A stretch of DNA of 64,000 nucleotides from an uncultured Oscillospiraceae bacterium (GCA_904384225.1 CAJFJV010000001.1:124001-188000), one strand, 5' to 3'. Counted from the stretch's first letter, positions 34,676-43,384 are shown. The notes: a model not told the origin generated them from the letters alone. Numbers and translations are program-made.

Positions 34676-34961
34676 AAAAAGCTCCTTTCCCTGTAAAATC
34701 CGCCCACAGCCGCTCAAAGCAGATAGCGGGCGCCGGTCCTTTTAGGCGGAAGGGTTCCAAAAAAGCAGTCCTGTCCTCCTCTTTGCCTATCATGCCCCAA
34801 AATTCCGGCTTCAGGCGGCTTTGTTTTAACGGGCCTGTAAAAACCCGGTATTTTCCGGTTTTATTGTAGCACATCCTTCCTTTTAACGCCAGCCCTGTAT
34901 TTTGCATATCCGCGGCCCGTTTTGCCCAAACTGATAGTATTACGTAAAACAGGAGGCCGTC

Positions 34962-35849
34962 ATGCGCGAACCACGCCGTGAAACACAAGTTTTCATTGTT
35001 TCGTTCTGTCTTACCCTTATTACGCTCGGCAGCGTTTTGCTGCTGGCGCTGTTCCTTTTCCGCCTCACATCAGCATCCGACCCGTCCGGGGAGGACGCCG
35101 CCCTGCTCCCCTCCGACGTTGTGGAAACCGAGGATCTCTCCATGCTACTGATTGGATGCGGCTCCCTTGCGGAAGAGCCGCCTCTAATCTGGCTGATCTC
35201 ATACAGCGGGGATGACGGCTCCCTCGAAATATCCGTCTTGCCGCCGGATACGCTCTGCACATCGGAAAACCGCACCGATACGCTTGCAGGGCACTATACC
35301 TACGGCGGTATTTTGGGCCTGCGGCGCGCCGTTTATGCACTGACCGGCTGTCTTCCCGACCGGTATCTCAGATTGGAGAGGGCCGGTATCGCCGCCCTTG
35401 CCGACCAGCTCGGCGGCCTCTCCGCGACATTTGAATCCTCTTTCTCCATCGGGAAAGAGGACTTCCTTCCCGGGGAACAGCATCTTTCCGGCCGGAAACT
35501 CGCCGTTCTGCTTTTAAGCCAGACGGCAGACGGGCGGAGCGACTGTACAGCACAGGCCGAATGGGGCGGCCGCCTGCTTGATGAAAAGCTGTCCCGCGCC
35601 GCAGGGACGGACAGCCTGTTTTTTGACACCCTCTTCGAATATGGGGAGACCAATCTTACACGCTATGACCTTATGCTGCGGCAAGAGCATTTCGCCAAAA
35701 CCGCAGCGGACAGAAGCATCCGTTTCCTCATATTGGAGGGCACATACGACGCCTCCCTTTTGGCTATGCAGCCGAACGAAAACAGCTTGGAGGAAATCAA
35801 GCGGCAGCACGCCGCCCGGCTTTCCTCCGACTCCGGCCAAAGCCCGTAG
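34962..35849 (+). CDS. Degenerate LytR-CpsA-Psr (LCP)-like membrane protein
   Basis: 295 residues. One N-terminal membrane helix (about 9-34) and an extracellular domain that follows LCP order: EISVLPPDTL (for the usual iPRDt), YGGILGLRRAVYALTGCLPDRYLRLERAG, LADQLGGL, FLPGEQHLSGRKLAVLLLS. LCP enzymes attach polymers to peptidoglycan. The arginines that bind the lipid pyrophosphate in iPRDt and in the usual Y-x-R-x-R segment are not kept (PPD, LLLSQT), so it may be inactive. ATG after CAGGAGG. Monocistronic. Confidence 0.6.
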   Translation: MREPRRETQVFIVSFCLTLITLGSVLLLALFLFRLTSASDPSGEDAALLPSDVVETEDLSMLLIGCGSLAEEPPLIWLISYSGDDGSLEISVLPPDTLCTSENRTDTLAGHYTYGGILGLRRAVYALTGCLPDRYLRLERAGIAALADQLGGLSATFESSFSIGKEDFLPGEQHLSGRKLAVLLLSQTADGRSDCTAQAEWGGRLLDEKLSRAAGTDSLFFDTLFEYGETNLTRYDLMLRQEHFAKTAADRSIRFLILEGTYDASLLAMQPNENSLEEIKRQHAARLSSDSGQSP

Positions 35850-35871
35850 GGCAGCGCTTTTGCCGCATATA

Positions 35872-35907
35872 AAAACAGGGCCGGAGCTATACCGGCCCTG
35901 TTTTTTT
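35872..35907. terminator. Bidirectional terminator between LCP-like gene and lgt
   Basis: AAAACAGGGCCGG and CCGGCCCTGTTTT around a seven-base loop, with A and T runs on either side. It serves both convergent genes. Confidence 0.88.
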
Positions 35908-35911
35908 ACCG

Positions 35912-36739
35912 TCAGCGGTTTACCGCCCGCGCCTTTTCTTTGACTGGACGCGTCCGGTCAAAAAACCGCGCAACAGCATCCCCTTTGACAAACAGCAAAA
36001 TGCCCGCCGCAAGAACAAAAATGCTGATAAACTGTGAAGTGGAAAGGATGCCGATAAAGCCGCGCTCCACATCGTCGTACCGCAGAAATTCGATCAGGAA
36101 ACGGGTGACCGCATACCAGCACAGATAAAGCGCCAAACCGCCGTGGCGGGGGCAGCTTTTTTTGTTCGTATAGATCATGAGGATAATAAATATAATCAGG
36201 TTGGTTCCCACTTCCAAAAGCTGCACGGGAAAAAGATAGACGTCATGCGGCGCCACCGGGGATGCATTGAACAGCATGCCAAACGGCGGATCCATCGGCA
36301 TGCCGTAGCAGCAGCCTGCACAAAAACAGCCGATCCGGCCTATCCCATGGATAATCGGGATCGCCGTCACAAGAAGATTTGCATAATCGAACAGCCGAAG
36401 GCGGAACTGCCAGCAATAAGCCCATGCGCCGACAGCGCCGCCGATCAGGCCGCCATAGAATACAAAGCCGCCGAAGAAAATCCCCGGGTTTGTAAACAGC
36501 AGGGAAAAATCCGAAAACAACGTCCCGAGGTTCTGGATGAAATACAGAAGCTTTGCGCCGATCAGCACGCCGATCATCGCGTACAGCATCAGATACAAAA
36601 CATCCGAAAAATCCTTTCCCTCCTTGGCCGCGCGGCGCACCCGCAGCCATGTCACAAAGAAAGCAAGGCCAATTCCAATCAGCGCACAGATCCCATACAT
36701 TGGGATCTCACGGCCGAACAGCTGGATAGATGGAAGCAT
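35912..36739 (-). CDS. lgt: Prolipoprotein diacylglyceryl transferase Lgt
   Basis: 275 residues, seven membrane segments. It transfers diacylglycerol from phosphatidylglycerol to the lipobox cysteine of prelipoproteins such as those encoded at 12746 and 22974. Signatures: YGICALIGIG, GGFVFYGGLIGG and HGIGRIGCFCAGCCYG with the essential Arg. The tail is basic. ATG follows AAAGGAG. Separated from the DUF4190 genes by a terminator. Confidence 0.95.
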   Translation of the reverse strand: MLPSIQLFGREIPMYGICALIGIGLAFFVTWLRVRRAAKEGKDFSDVLYLMLYAMIGVLIGAKLLYFIQNLGTLFSDFSLLFTNPGIFFGGFVFYGGLIGGAVGAWAYCWQFRLRLFDYANLLVTAIPIIHGIGRIGCFCAGCCYGMPMDPPFGMLFNASPVAPHDVYLFPVQLLEVGTNLIIFIILMIYTNKKSCPRHGGLALYLCWYAVTRFLIEFLRYDDVERGFIGILSTSQFISIFVLAAGILLFVKGDAVARFFDRTRPVKEKARAVNR

Positions 36740-36772
36740 ATAGGAAACTCCTTTAACTCAAATCAGAAACTT

Positions 36773-36810
36773 AAAAAAAGAAGGGCACACGCCCCGCGTA
36801 TGCCCTTCTT
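36773..36810 (-). terminator. Terminator of the DUF4190 pair
   Basis: On the minus strand GAAGGGCA and TGCCCTTC, extended by ACGC/GCGT, followed by TTTTTTT. Confidence 0.85.
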
Positions 36811-36949
36811 CATCCATTCTTTTAGCGGATCCACAGCAGGAAAGCATGCAGATGTTTTCCTGCTGTATAAAACGGGTGCACCTCCTCTTTTGCCGGCTGT
36901 CAAAAGCCGCGGCGGAATGCGCAAGCCGTCCCGCAGGGATCCGGAGATA

Positions 36950-37336
36950 TTACATGTACGGAACAAGCGCGCAAGCGGTGCAGGCAGTCGGGATTGTGCA
37001 GGCAAAGAACATGATGCCGCCGATTGCCAGGCCGATAATGGACAAAACCAAACCAGCCGTGTTCATACCGCCTACAAAGCCCTGCTTTTTCGCCTTAATA
37101 GACAAAATAATGCCGACAATGCCGGCCGCGATGCCCAGAAGGCCGCCCATCCAAGAAAGCACAAGCGAAACGATGCCGCAGACAAGAGCGCCGACCGCAA
37201 GGCTGTGACCGGGCTGATGGCCGGGGGTCTGCGGGTACATCGGCGGCTGCGGATAGTTCGGCGCCTGCGGCGGCTGATACTGCGGCTGGCTGTCCTGCTG
37301 AGACTGCTGGTTGTTCGGGTACTGTTGATTATCCAT
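36950..37336 (-). CDS. DUF4190-type small membrane protein, copy 2
   Basis: 128 residues. An N-terminal Gln/Pro/Tyr-rich low-complexity region (about 1-42) is followed by two hydrophobic segments (about 47-77 and 92-118) of the DUF4190 type, with KKQGFVGGMNTAGLVLSI between them. ATG after AGGAGG. It is a tandem copy of the gene just upstream (47 bases apart); both share the MDNQQYPNN start. Function unknown; such proteins are abundant small envelope proteins in Clostridia. Confidence 0.8.
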   Translation of the reverse strand: MDNQQYPNNQQSQQDSQPQYQPPQAPNYPQPPMYPQTPGHQPGHSLAVGALVCGIVSLVLSWMGGLLGIAAGIVGIILSIKAKKQGFVGGMNTAGLVLSIIGLAIGGIMFFACTIPTACTACALVPYM

Positions 37337-37383
37337 AAATAAAACCTCCTAAAAATATGACTTGCCGTTTCCGGCACATATTT

Positions 37384-37812
37384 TTAATAATACAAACTGG
37401 GGTTAGACGCAATGCAGCCGGCGCAACCAAACAAGCTGATGCATGCGACAAAAACAATGCCGCCAAGCGCTGCGCTGATGATCGACATAACCAGACCGGC
37501 TGTATTCATGCCGCCCACATATCCCTGCTTTTTGGCATTGACGGAAAGGATGATGCCCACGATGCCCACGATCAGGGAAATAATCGCGCTGATGCCAAAC
37601 CAGACAAAAGCAAGACCAATGATACCGCAGACAAGGGAGCCGACTGCAAGGCCTTTTCCCGGCTGCGGACCCTGCGGATACATTGGACCCTGCGGGTACA
37701 TCGGCGCCTGCGGCGGCTGATACTGGGGCGGCTGGTATTGCGGCTGCTGCGGCTGGTTGTACTGCGGCGCCTGATACTGCTGATTATTATTCGGGTACTG
37801 CTGATTATCCAT
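37384..37812 (-). CDS. DUF4190-type small membrane protein, copy 1
   Basis: 142 residues. The Gln/Tyr/Pro-rich N-terminus (about 1-58) contains several YQPPQ and MYPQGP units, then two membrane segments with KKQGYVGGMNTAGLVMSI between them, the same layout as the downstream copy. ATG at 37810-37812 follows AGGAGG. The pair is read from the promoter at 37929, back-to-back with thrS. Confidence 0.8.
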   Translation of the reverse strand: MDNQQYPNNNQQYQAPQYNQPQQPQYQPPQYQPPQAPMYPQGPMYPQGPQPGKGLAVGSLVCGIIGLAFVWFGISAIISLIVGIVGIILSVNAKKQGYVGGMNTAGLVMSIISAALGGIVFVACISLFGCAGCIASNPSLYY

Positions 37813-37928
37813 GATGAAACCTCCTGATGAATGTATACTCACAAGCTTTGGGTGCAAAGCGTTGTTTTGATACCAAAGCCCTCGATTTGACCGGATATCC
37901 GGTATTCTGAGAACTTCTATACAGTAAT

Positions 37929-37957
37929 AATATAAAGGATGGCAGGACAGATGTCAA
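37929..37957 (-). promoter_or_regulatory. Promoter of the DUF4190 pair
   Basis: TTGACA (37952-37957), 17 bases, TATATT (37929-37934) on the minus strand. Confidence 0.75.
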
Positions 37958-38022
37958 GCGTTTATGAGTATTTTATGAATAAAATGTGTAGAAAGAAACT
38001 TTTTCTCGGTGCGTCTTGTCAC

Positions 38023-38051
38023 TTGACTTTAAAAAAAAAGCGTGTTATGAT
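38023..38051 (+). promoter_or_regulatory. Promoter of thrS
   Basis: TTGACT (38023-38028), 17 bases, TATGAT (38046-38051) on the plus strand, directly before the T-box leader. Confidence 0.75.
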
Positions 38052-38059
38052 GGACAAAA

Positions 38060-38306
38060 CGTTGATGAGGGAAGCACGCGCCGAATACGGCCGCAGAGAG
38101 GAAGCCCGCCGGCTGAAAGGCTCCCGCCCAAAAAGCGCGACCGCTACCGCCCTCGGAGTGCGCGGCAGCCTTTGTGCGAACCGCGCCGGGTACGAAAAGC
38201 CGCCCGTTACAGCGGTTTATGAGAGGCCGGGCTTCCCGGCAATAAGGGTGGAACCATGGGGCTTTATACGCTTCATCCCTGTTTTAGCAGGGATGAAGCG
38301 TTTTTT
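38060..38306 (+). ncRNA. T-box riboswitch of thrS with intrinsic terminator
   Basis: The conserved T-box core AATAAGGGTGGAACCATGGG lies at 38241-38260. It precedes the terminator arms 38269-38281 and 38288-38300 with six T after it. Upstream, a stem I with AGAGAGG and GGCTGAAAGG elements fits the T-box layout; an ACC threonine codon in GCTACCGCC near 38147 is the likely specifier. Uncharged tRNA-Thr would favour the antiterminator and turn thrS on. The open frame running through this region is not coding. Confidence 0.88.
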
Positions 38307-38376
38307 ACTGCCCGGCATCCATGGGTCTTCGGCCCGCTTCCCCCTGCAAGAGGAAACGAAAGGAAGGAAAACAAGT

Positions 38377-40287
38377 ATGAACATCACTTTAAAAGACGGC
38401 AGTGTCAAGACATACGATGCACCGGTTTCTGCCGCCGACGTCGCCAAAGACCTCAGCGCAGGGCTTTACAAGGCCGCCTGCCTTGCAAGGATCGACGGGG
38501 AGCTCTGCGACCTGCGCACCGTAATGGACAAGGACTGCACGCTCTCTATCCTGACCTTTGACGACCCGGACGGAAAAAAAGCGTTTTGGCACACCTCCTC
38601 GCATATTTTGGCCCAGGCTGTCAAACGGCTTTACCCGGATGTGAAGCTGGCCATCGGTCCGGCTATAGAAAACGGCTTTTATTACGATTTTGATGTAGAA
38701 AAACCGTTTTCCCCAGAGGATCTCGAGAAAATTGAAGCCGAGATGAAAAAAATCGTCAAAGAGGGGCTTCCCCTGCACGCTTTCACCCTTTCCCCGGAAG
38801 AGGCGCTCAAAAAGCTGTCCGAGATGGGCGAGACGTATAAGGTGGAACTCTGTGAAGAGCACGCCTCGAAAGGGGAGCCGATCAGCTTTTACGAACAGGG
38901 GGAATTCGTTGACCTCTGCGCAGGCCCGCACCTGATGACGACGGCGCCTGTAAAGGCAATCAAGCTCACCTCTTCCACCGGCGCATACTGGCGCGGAAGT
39001 GAAAAAAACAAGATGCTTTGCCGGATCTACGGCGTCACGTTCCCTAAGGCGTCGGAGCTTGCGGAATATTTAAACCGTATCGAGGAAGCCAAAAAACGCG
39101 ACCACAGGAAACTTGGCAGGGAGTTAAAGCTTTTTGCGCTGATGGAAGAGGGCCCCGGCTTTCCGTTTTTCCTGCCGAAGGGCATGGTTTTAAAAAATAC
39201 GCTGATCGATTTCTGGCGGCAGATCCACACGCGTGAAGGCTATGTGGAAATCTCTACGCCGATGATGCTCAACCGCAGCCTGTGGGAGACCTCCGGCCAC
39301 TGGGACCACTATAAAGAGAATATGTACACAACGGTGATTGATGACACCGATTTTGCCATTAAACCGATGAACTGCCCCGGCGGAATGCTTGTATATAAAA
39401 CGGAACCCCGTTCCTACCGCGACCTTCCGCTGCGCATGGGTGAGCTCGGCCTTGTCCACCGCCATGAAAAATCCGGCACGCTGCACGGTTTAATGCGCGT
39501 GCGCTGCTTTACACAGGACGACGCGCATATCTTTATGACAGCGCAGCAGATTACGGATGAAATCAAAGGCGTTGTCCGGCTGATTGACGAGGTATATACC
39601 TTATTCGGATTTAAATATCATGTTGAGCTTTCTACAAAGCCGGAAAACAGCATTGGCAGCGACGAGGACTGGGAAATGGCAACCAACGGCTTGATCGAGG
39701 CGCTGGATGAACTTGGGATGGATTATTTGGTCAACGAAGGGGACGGCGCTTTTTACGGCCCGAAGATCGATTTCCATCTGGAGGACTCTCTGGGAAGGAC
39801 ATGGCAGTGCGGCACAATCCAGCTCGATTTCCAGCTTCCGATGCGCTTTGAGGCAGAATATACCGGCGCAGACGGCGAAAAGCATCGCCCGATCATGATC
39901 CACCGTGTAGTATTCGGTTCCATCGAACGGTTTATCGGTATCCTGATCGAACATTTCGCCGGCGCATTCCCGCTGTGGCTGGCGCCGGTACAGCTGAAGG
40001 TGCTTCCGATCAGCGACCGCCACCACGCATATGCAAAAGAAGTCTGCGATTACTTTACGCAAAAGGGCTTCCGGGTGGAAGTGGATAACCGCAGTGAAAA
40101 GGTGGGCTTTAAAATCCGCGAAGCGCAGCTTGAAAAGGTGCCTTATATGCTGATCGTCGGCGATAAAGAGGTTGAAGCCCGGACTGTCGGCGTCCGTTCC
40201 AGAAAAAGCGGCGATCTCGGCGCGCTTGCCTGGGACAGTCTGTGCGAACAGCTGCAAGAAGAGGTCCGCACAAAAGCGATCCAATAA
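38377..40287 (+). CDS. thrS: Threonine--tRNA ligase ThrS
   Basis: 636 residues, the usual length. Order: TGS domain (1-60), editing domain with the HTSSHILAQAVKRL motif, class II catalytic core (MNCPGGM, RMGELGLVHRHEKSG, FTQDDAHIF) and the C-terminal anticodon-binding domain (LPISDRHHAYAKEV). It charges tRNA-Thr. ATG at 38377 has AGGAAGG upstream and matches the TGS start; earlier frame lies in the T-box leader. Confidence 0.97.
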   Translation: MNITLKDGSVKTYDAPVSAADVAKDLSAGLYKAACLARIDGELCDLRTVMDKDCTLSILTFDDPDGKKAFWHTSSHILAQAVKRLYPDVKLAIGPAIENGFYYDFDVEKPFSPEDLEKIEAEMKKIVKEGLPLHAFTLSPEEALKKLSEMGETYKVELCEEHASKGEPISFYEQGEFVDLCAGPHLMTTAPVKAIKLTSSTGAYWRGSEKNKMLCRIYGVTFPKASELAEYLNRIEEAKKRDHRKLGRELKLFALMEEGPGFPFFLPKGMVLKNTLIDFWRQIHTREGYVEISTPMMLNRSLWETSGHWDHYKENMYTTVIDDTDFAIKPMNCPGGMLVYKTEPRSYRDLPLRMGELGLVHRHEKSGTLHGLMRVRCFTQDDAHIFMTAQQITDEIKGVVRLIDEVYTLFGFKYHVELSTKPENSIGSDEDWEMATNGLIEALDELGMDYLVNEGDGAFYGPKIDFHLEDSLGRTWQCGTIQLDFQLPMRFEAEYTGADGEKHRPIMIHRVVFGSIERFIGILIEHFAGAFPLWLAPVQLKVLPISDRHHAYAKEVCDYFTQKGFRVEVDNRSEKVGFKIREAQLEKVPYMLIVGDKEVEARTVGVRSRKSGDLGALAWDSLCEQLQEEVRTKAIQ

Positions 40288-40308
40288 AACAAACGGCGAA
40301 AGCCGGAA

Positions 40309-40344
40309 AAGGGAAAAGCGCACCGCAGGGCGCGCTTTTCCCTT
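40309..40344 (+). terminator. Terminator-like hairpin after thrS
   Basis: AAGGGAAAAGCGC and GCGCTTTTCCCTT form a 13-pair stem with a ten-base loop. The T run after it is short, so some read-through into the next three genes is possible. Confidence 0.65.
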
Positions 40345-40384
40345 ATACCAAAATATATCCGGAAAACAAGGAGGATCTCCACGA

Positions 40385-41098
40385 ATGAATACGGTCTTGT
40401 TCGATTTAGACGGCACTTTGCTGCCGATGGATCTGGAGGGCTTTATGCAGGCCTATTTCGGTGCAATCGGAAAAAAGGGGGCGGAAAACGGCTATGACCC
40501 AAAGGAGCTTGTGGCCGGCGTTTGGGCCGGCACCAAGGCCATGATGAAAAACGACGGAACACAGACAAACGAATCCCGTTTCTGGGACACGTTCGCTCAG
40601 GTAATGGGGGAACGCGTCCTTTCCGACCGGGATATGTTCGAATCCTTTTACGAAAATGAATTTTGCCGGATTGGCGACACCGTAACGCCTGATCCCAGAG
40701 CAGACCGCTGTGTAAAGCTTCTGCGCCAAAAAGGCTATTCTGTCGCTCTCGCCACCACCCCTCTGTTCCCTAAAAAGGCAACGCTGGAACGGATGCGCTG
40801 GGCCGGGCTTTGTCCAGCGGACTTCGCCCTTGTCACAACCTACGAAGATTACCACTTTGCCAAGCCCTCGGCCGGCTATTTTCAAGAGGTTCTGCAAAAC
40901 CTCGGGAAATCGCCTTCCGACTGCCTGATGGTGGGCAATGATATGGTCGAGGATATGGGGGCCAGCCAGATCGGGACGGATATCTTTTTCCTTACCGATC
41001 ACCTGATTAACAAAAGCGGTGCAGAAATAGCCTCCTATCGGCATGGCGGCTTTGACGATCTGCTGCGCCTTATCGATGCACTGCCGGATGTGGAATAA
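40385..41098 (+). CDS. HAD-superfamily hydrolase
   Basis: 237 residues. Motif I FDLDGTLLP (Asp7, Asp9), motif II ALATTPLF, Lys in FAKPSAGYF, and motif III/IV GNDMVEDMGAS. A helical cap lies between. Likely a small-molecule phosphatase. ATG lies ten bases after GGAGG. First gene of a tight three-gene unit with a nucleoside deoxyribosyltransferase and a D-2-hydroxyacid dehydrogenase. Confidence 0.87.
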   Translation: MNTVLFDLDGTLLPMDLEGFMQAYFGAIGKKGAENGYDPKELVAGVWAGTKAMMKNDGTQTNESRFWDTFAQVMGERVLSDRDMFESFYENEFCRIGDTVTPDPRADRCVKLLRQKGYSVALATTPLFPKKATLERMRWAGLCPADFALVTTYEDYHFAKPSAGYFQEVLQNLGKSPSDCLMVGNDMVEDMGASQIGTDIFFLTDHLINKSGAEIASYRHGGFDDLLRLIDALPDVE

Positions 41099-41111
41099 AA
41101 AGGGGGAAGCC

Positions 41112-41585
41112 ATGCGTATTTATATTGCAGGGTTCGATGTCTTCCGCAAGGATGCGGTGGAATACGGCATCTCTTGCAAAAATCTCTGCGCCTCGCTTGG
41201 GATCGGCGCGCTTTATCCAATGGATAACGAGGCGGAGGATGCGGCAAATATTTTCCGCGGGAATTTGGCTTTGATAGACGCCTGTGACGCGGTCTGCGCA
41301 AACTTAAACCCCTTCCGCGGGGACGAACCCGACAGCGGCACTTGTTTTGAGCTTGGCTATGCATATGCAAAAGGGAAAAAGCTGTATGGCTATCTCTCTG
41401 ATCCGCGCGCTTTGCGTGATAAGCTTGGCGAGACAGACGGCTGCGGCTTTGCTGTTGAAAATTTCGGCCTGCCGGTCAACCTCATGCTGGGTGTCCCGGT
41501 AAAGCTGGTGACGGGCGGTTTCGCTGCATGCATACGCGCCGCCGCATTGGACTTTGGCCTTATAAAGGAGGCGGACGGATATTGA
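41112..41585 (+). CDS. Nucleoside 2-deoxyribosyltransferase-like protein
   Basis: 157 residues. The Rossmann-like start MRIYIAGFDVFRKDAVEYG, LIDACDAVCANLNPFRGDEPDSGTCFELGYAYAKGKKLYGY with the catalytic Glu in FELGYA, and YL-S-D after it, fit this family. It moves the deoxyribosyl group between bases in nucleotide salvage. ATG at 41112 follows AGGGGG. Its stop overlaps the start of the dehydrogenase gene. Confidence 0.87.
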   Translation: MRIYIAGFDVFRKDAVEYGISCKNLCASLGIGALYPMDNEAEDAANIFRGNLALIDACDAVCANLNPFRGDEPDSGTCFELGYAYAKGKKLYGYLSDPRALRDKLGETDGCGFAVENFGLPVNLMLGVPVKLVTGGFAACIRAAALDFGLIKEADGY

Positions 41586-42544
41586 AACTGGTCGTGCTCG
41601 ATAGTTATACGGCGGTCTCCACCGACCTGTCGCTTGACTGTTTCAAGCCGTACTGCGACGAGATGGCCGTTTACGAACGCACCCCGCCGGAAGAAGTCGC
41701 CGCCCGCATCGGCGATGCTGAAGCGGTTCTGATCAATAAAACCGTTATAACTCGCCGTATTTTCGAACTCTGCCCGCGCCTTCAATACATAGGCTTGTTC
41801 GCCACCGGCTACAATATAGTGGATATCGAAGCGGCGAAAGAACACGGCGTTGTTGTCTCAAACGCGCCGGCCTACTCCACGAACGCAGTGGCCCAGCTGA
41901 CCTTCGCTATGATTTTGCATTTTTATTCGCTCGTTTCTTCCCATGATGCGCGCGTGCACACAGGCGAATGGACAAATTGCCGCGATTTCTGCTTTTACGA
42001 CCCGCGTATCCGCGAGCTTGCCGGAAAAACCATCGGGCTTATCGGTTTCGGCAATATTGCAAAGAAGGTCGCACAGCTCGCACAGGCTTTTGATATGCCT
42101 GTGCTGGTCTGGTCCCGTACTCAATATCCCGAATACGAAAACCAGATGCTTCGTTTCGTGCCTTTTGAAACCCTTTTGCAAAACAGCGATATTGTCTCCC
42201 TGCACTGCCCTCTGTTCCCCTCGACATACCATTTGATTGACCGGAGCGCCGTTGCACAGATGAAGGCGGGCGCACTGCTTGTCAATACGGCGCGCGGCGC
42301 AGTTCTCGACGAACAGGCTGTAGCCGACGCCTTAAACAGCGGACATTTATCCGGGGCCGGTATCGATGTAGCCGAAAAAGAACCCATCCCCGGCGACAGC
42401 CCGCTGCTCTCTGCCAAAAACTGTGTTATCACGCCGCATATCGCTTGGGCGTGCCGCGAATCGCGCGAGCGCCTGATCGAAACGGTGCTGGACAATTTTC
42501 AATCGTTTTTGGCTGGGAAGCCTAAAAACAATGTCGCCAAATAG
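41582..42544 (+). CDS. D-isomer-specific 2-hydroxyacid dehydrogenase
   Basis: 320 residues. The NAD-binding motif is GLIGFGNIAKKVAQLAQAF, the catalytic Arg is in NTARGAVLD, Glu in DVAEKEP, and His in ITPHIAWA. Members include hydroxypyruvate/glycerate and D-lactate dehydrogenases; this one looks closest to glycerate-type. Start is TTG at 41582-41584, ten bases after AAGGAGG, overlapping the previous stop. The longer frame upstream lies in the neighbouring gene. Confidence 0.9.
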   Translation: MKLVVLDSYTAVSTDLSLDCFKPYCDEMAVYERTPPEEVAARIGDAEAVLINKTVITRRIFELCPRLQYIGLFATGYNIVDIEAAKEHGVVVSNAPAYSTNAVAQLTFAMILHFYSLVSSHDARVHTGEWTNCRDFCFYDPRIRELAGKTIGLIGFGNIAKKVAQLAQAFDMPVLVWSRTQYPEYENQMLRFVPFETLLQNSDIVSLHCPLFPSTYHLIDRSAVAQMKAGALLVNTARGAVLDEQAVADALNSGHLSGAGIDVAEKEPIPGDSPLLSAKNCVITPHIAWACRESRERLIETVLDNFQSFLAGKPKNNVAK

Positions 42545-42555
42545 ACACGTATGGA

Positions 42556-42598
42556 AAAAGGGATTCCCGCAGAAGAATCTTCTGCGGGAATCCCTTTT
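42556..42598. terminator. Bidirectional terminator, 21-pair perfect stem
   Basis: Arms 42556-42576 and 42578-42598 are perfect complements around a single base, with A and T runs outside. It lies between the convergent dehydrogenase and hsp20 genes. Confidence 0.85.
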
Positions 42599-42614
42599 AC
42601 TGCATGAAGGCTTT

Positions 42615-43052
42615 TTATTCAATTGCGATCCGGGTCTGCGCCGGAAGTTTTTTCTCTTCCTCTTTCGGGAACGACAGGCTCAGTACACCGTCCTCGTATT
42701 TCGCATGGATATCCTCCGGCCGCACCTCGCCTACATAGAAGCTCCTTGCGCAGCTTCCGCTGTAGCGCTCCTGACGGATATATCTCCCTTCCTGCTTATC
42801 CTCCTTATCCAGCGACTTTTCTGCGCTGATCGTCAGATAGCCGTCTTTTAAGTCGATGTGGACGTCTTCTTTCTTAAAGCCCGGCAAATCAATCGCCAGA
42901 TCATAGCTGTTTTCCGTCTCTTTCACATCCGTTTTCAGCAGGTTCTTCGCATTTTTCCCGTAAAGCGGGTTGCGGGTTCCAAAAAAGTTTTTCTCGAAAG
43001 AATCACCGAAAAAGTCATCAAACAAATTCTCACCAAAAATGCTAGGCAACAT
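42615..43052 (-). CDS. hsp20: Hsp20/alpha-crystallin small heat shock protein
   Basis: 145 residues. The alpha-crystallin domain runs from about 38 to 132 (NSYDLAIDLPGFKKEDVHIDLKDGYLTISAEK; YEDGVLSLSFPKEE) with a short tail. It is an ATP-independent holdase for unfolding proteins. The N-terminus has LFDDFFGDSFEKNFFG, typical for the clostridial Hsp18 group. ATG after TGGAGG. Its promoter is overlapped by a CIRCE element, so HrcA should repress it. Confidence 0.95.
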   Translation of the reverse strand: MLPSIFGENLFDDFFGDSFEKNFFGTRNPLYGKNAKNLLKTDVKETENSYDLAIDLPGFKKEDVHIDLKDGYLTISAEKSLDKEDKQEGRYIRQERYSGSCARSFYVGEVRPEDIHAKYEDGVLSLSFPKEEEKKLPAQTRIAIE

Positions 43053-43133
43053 AAGTCATTCCTCCATTTCATTTCCTTATCTTGTGCCCTGCGGAGGGTT
43101 CCTTTTTTATCCCCTCCTTTTTGGTACGATTTT

Positions 43134-43162
43134 ATTATAGCGCTTTGAGTTAGCACTGTCAA
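43134..43162 (-). promoter_or_regulatory. Promoter of hsp20
   Basis: Perfect sigma-A consensus: TTGACA (43157-43162), 17 bases, TATAAT (43134-43139) on the minus strand. Confidence 0.88.
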
Positions 43163-43176
43163 TGGTAGAGTGCTAA
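43150..43176. promoter_or_regulatory. CIRCE element (HrcA operator)
   Basis: TTAGCACTG, nine bases, GAGTGCTAA: one mismatch from TTAGCACTC-N9-GAGTGCTAA. It overlaps the -35 of the hsp20 promoter, the classic repressing position. Confidence 0.93.
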
Positions 43177-43331
43177 TTCTTTTCCTATACTATTTTAATT
43201 TTTTATTAACACTGCGCGTAAAACATCCGGGATCTCAGCTTTTTTACTGCATTTCCACGAAACTGACAGGAAACAAGCAGGAAAACGCCATTACAAATAG
43301 GCTCTAACCTTTTCCCGGAAAGCACAAGATA

Positions 43332-43384
43332 AAAAGCCGCTGTCTTTCCAAGGAACGTTAACCCTTGGAAAGACAGCGGCTTTT
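43332..43384. terminator. Bidirectional terminator of the ydjGHI-like cluster
   Basis: A 22-pair perfect stem (43332-43353 with 43363-43384) and a nine-base loop with A and T flanks; 54 bases after the TPM-protein stop. Confidence 0.85.

Noticed and set aside
37939-38376. N-terminal extension of the thrS frame
   Set aside because: It translates the promoter and T-box leader; the ThrS family begins at the TGS domain at 38377.
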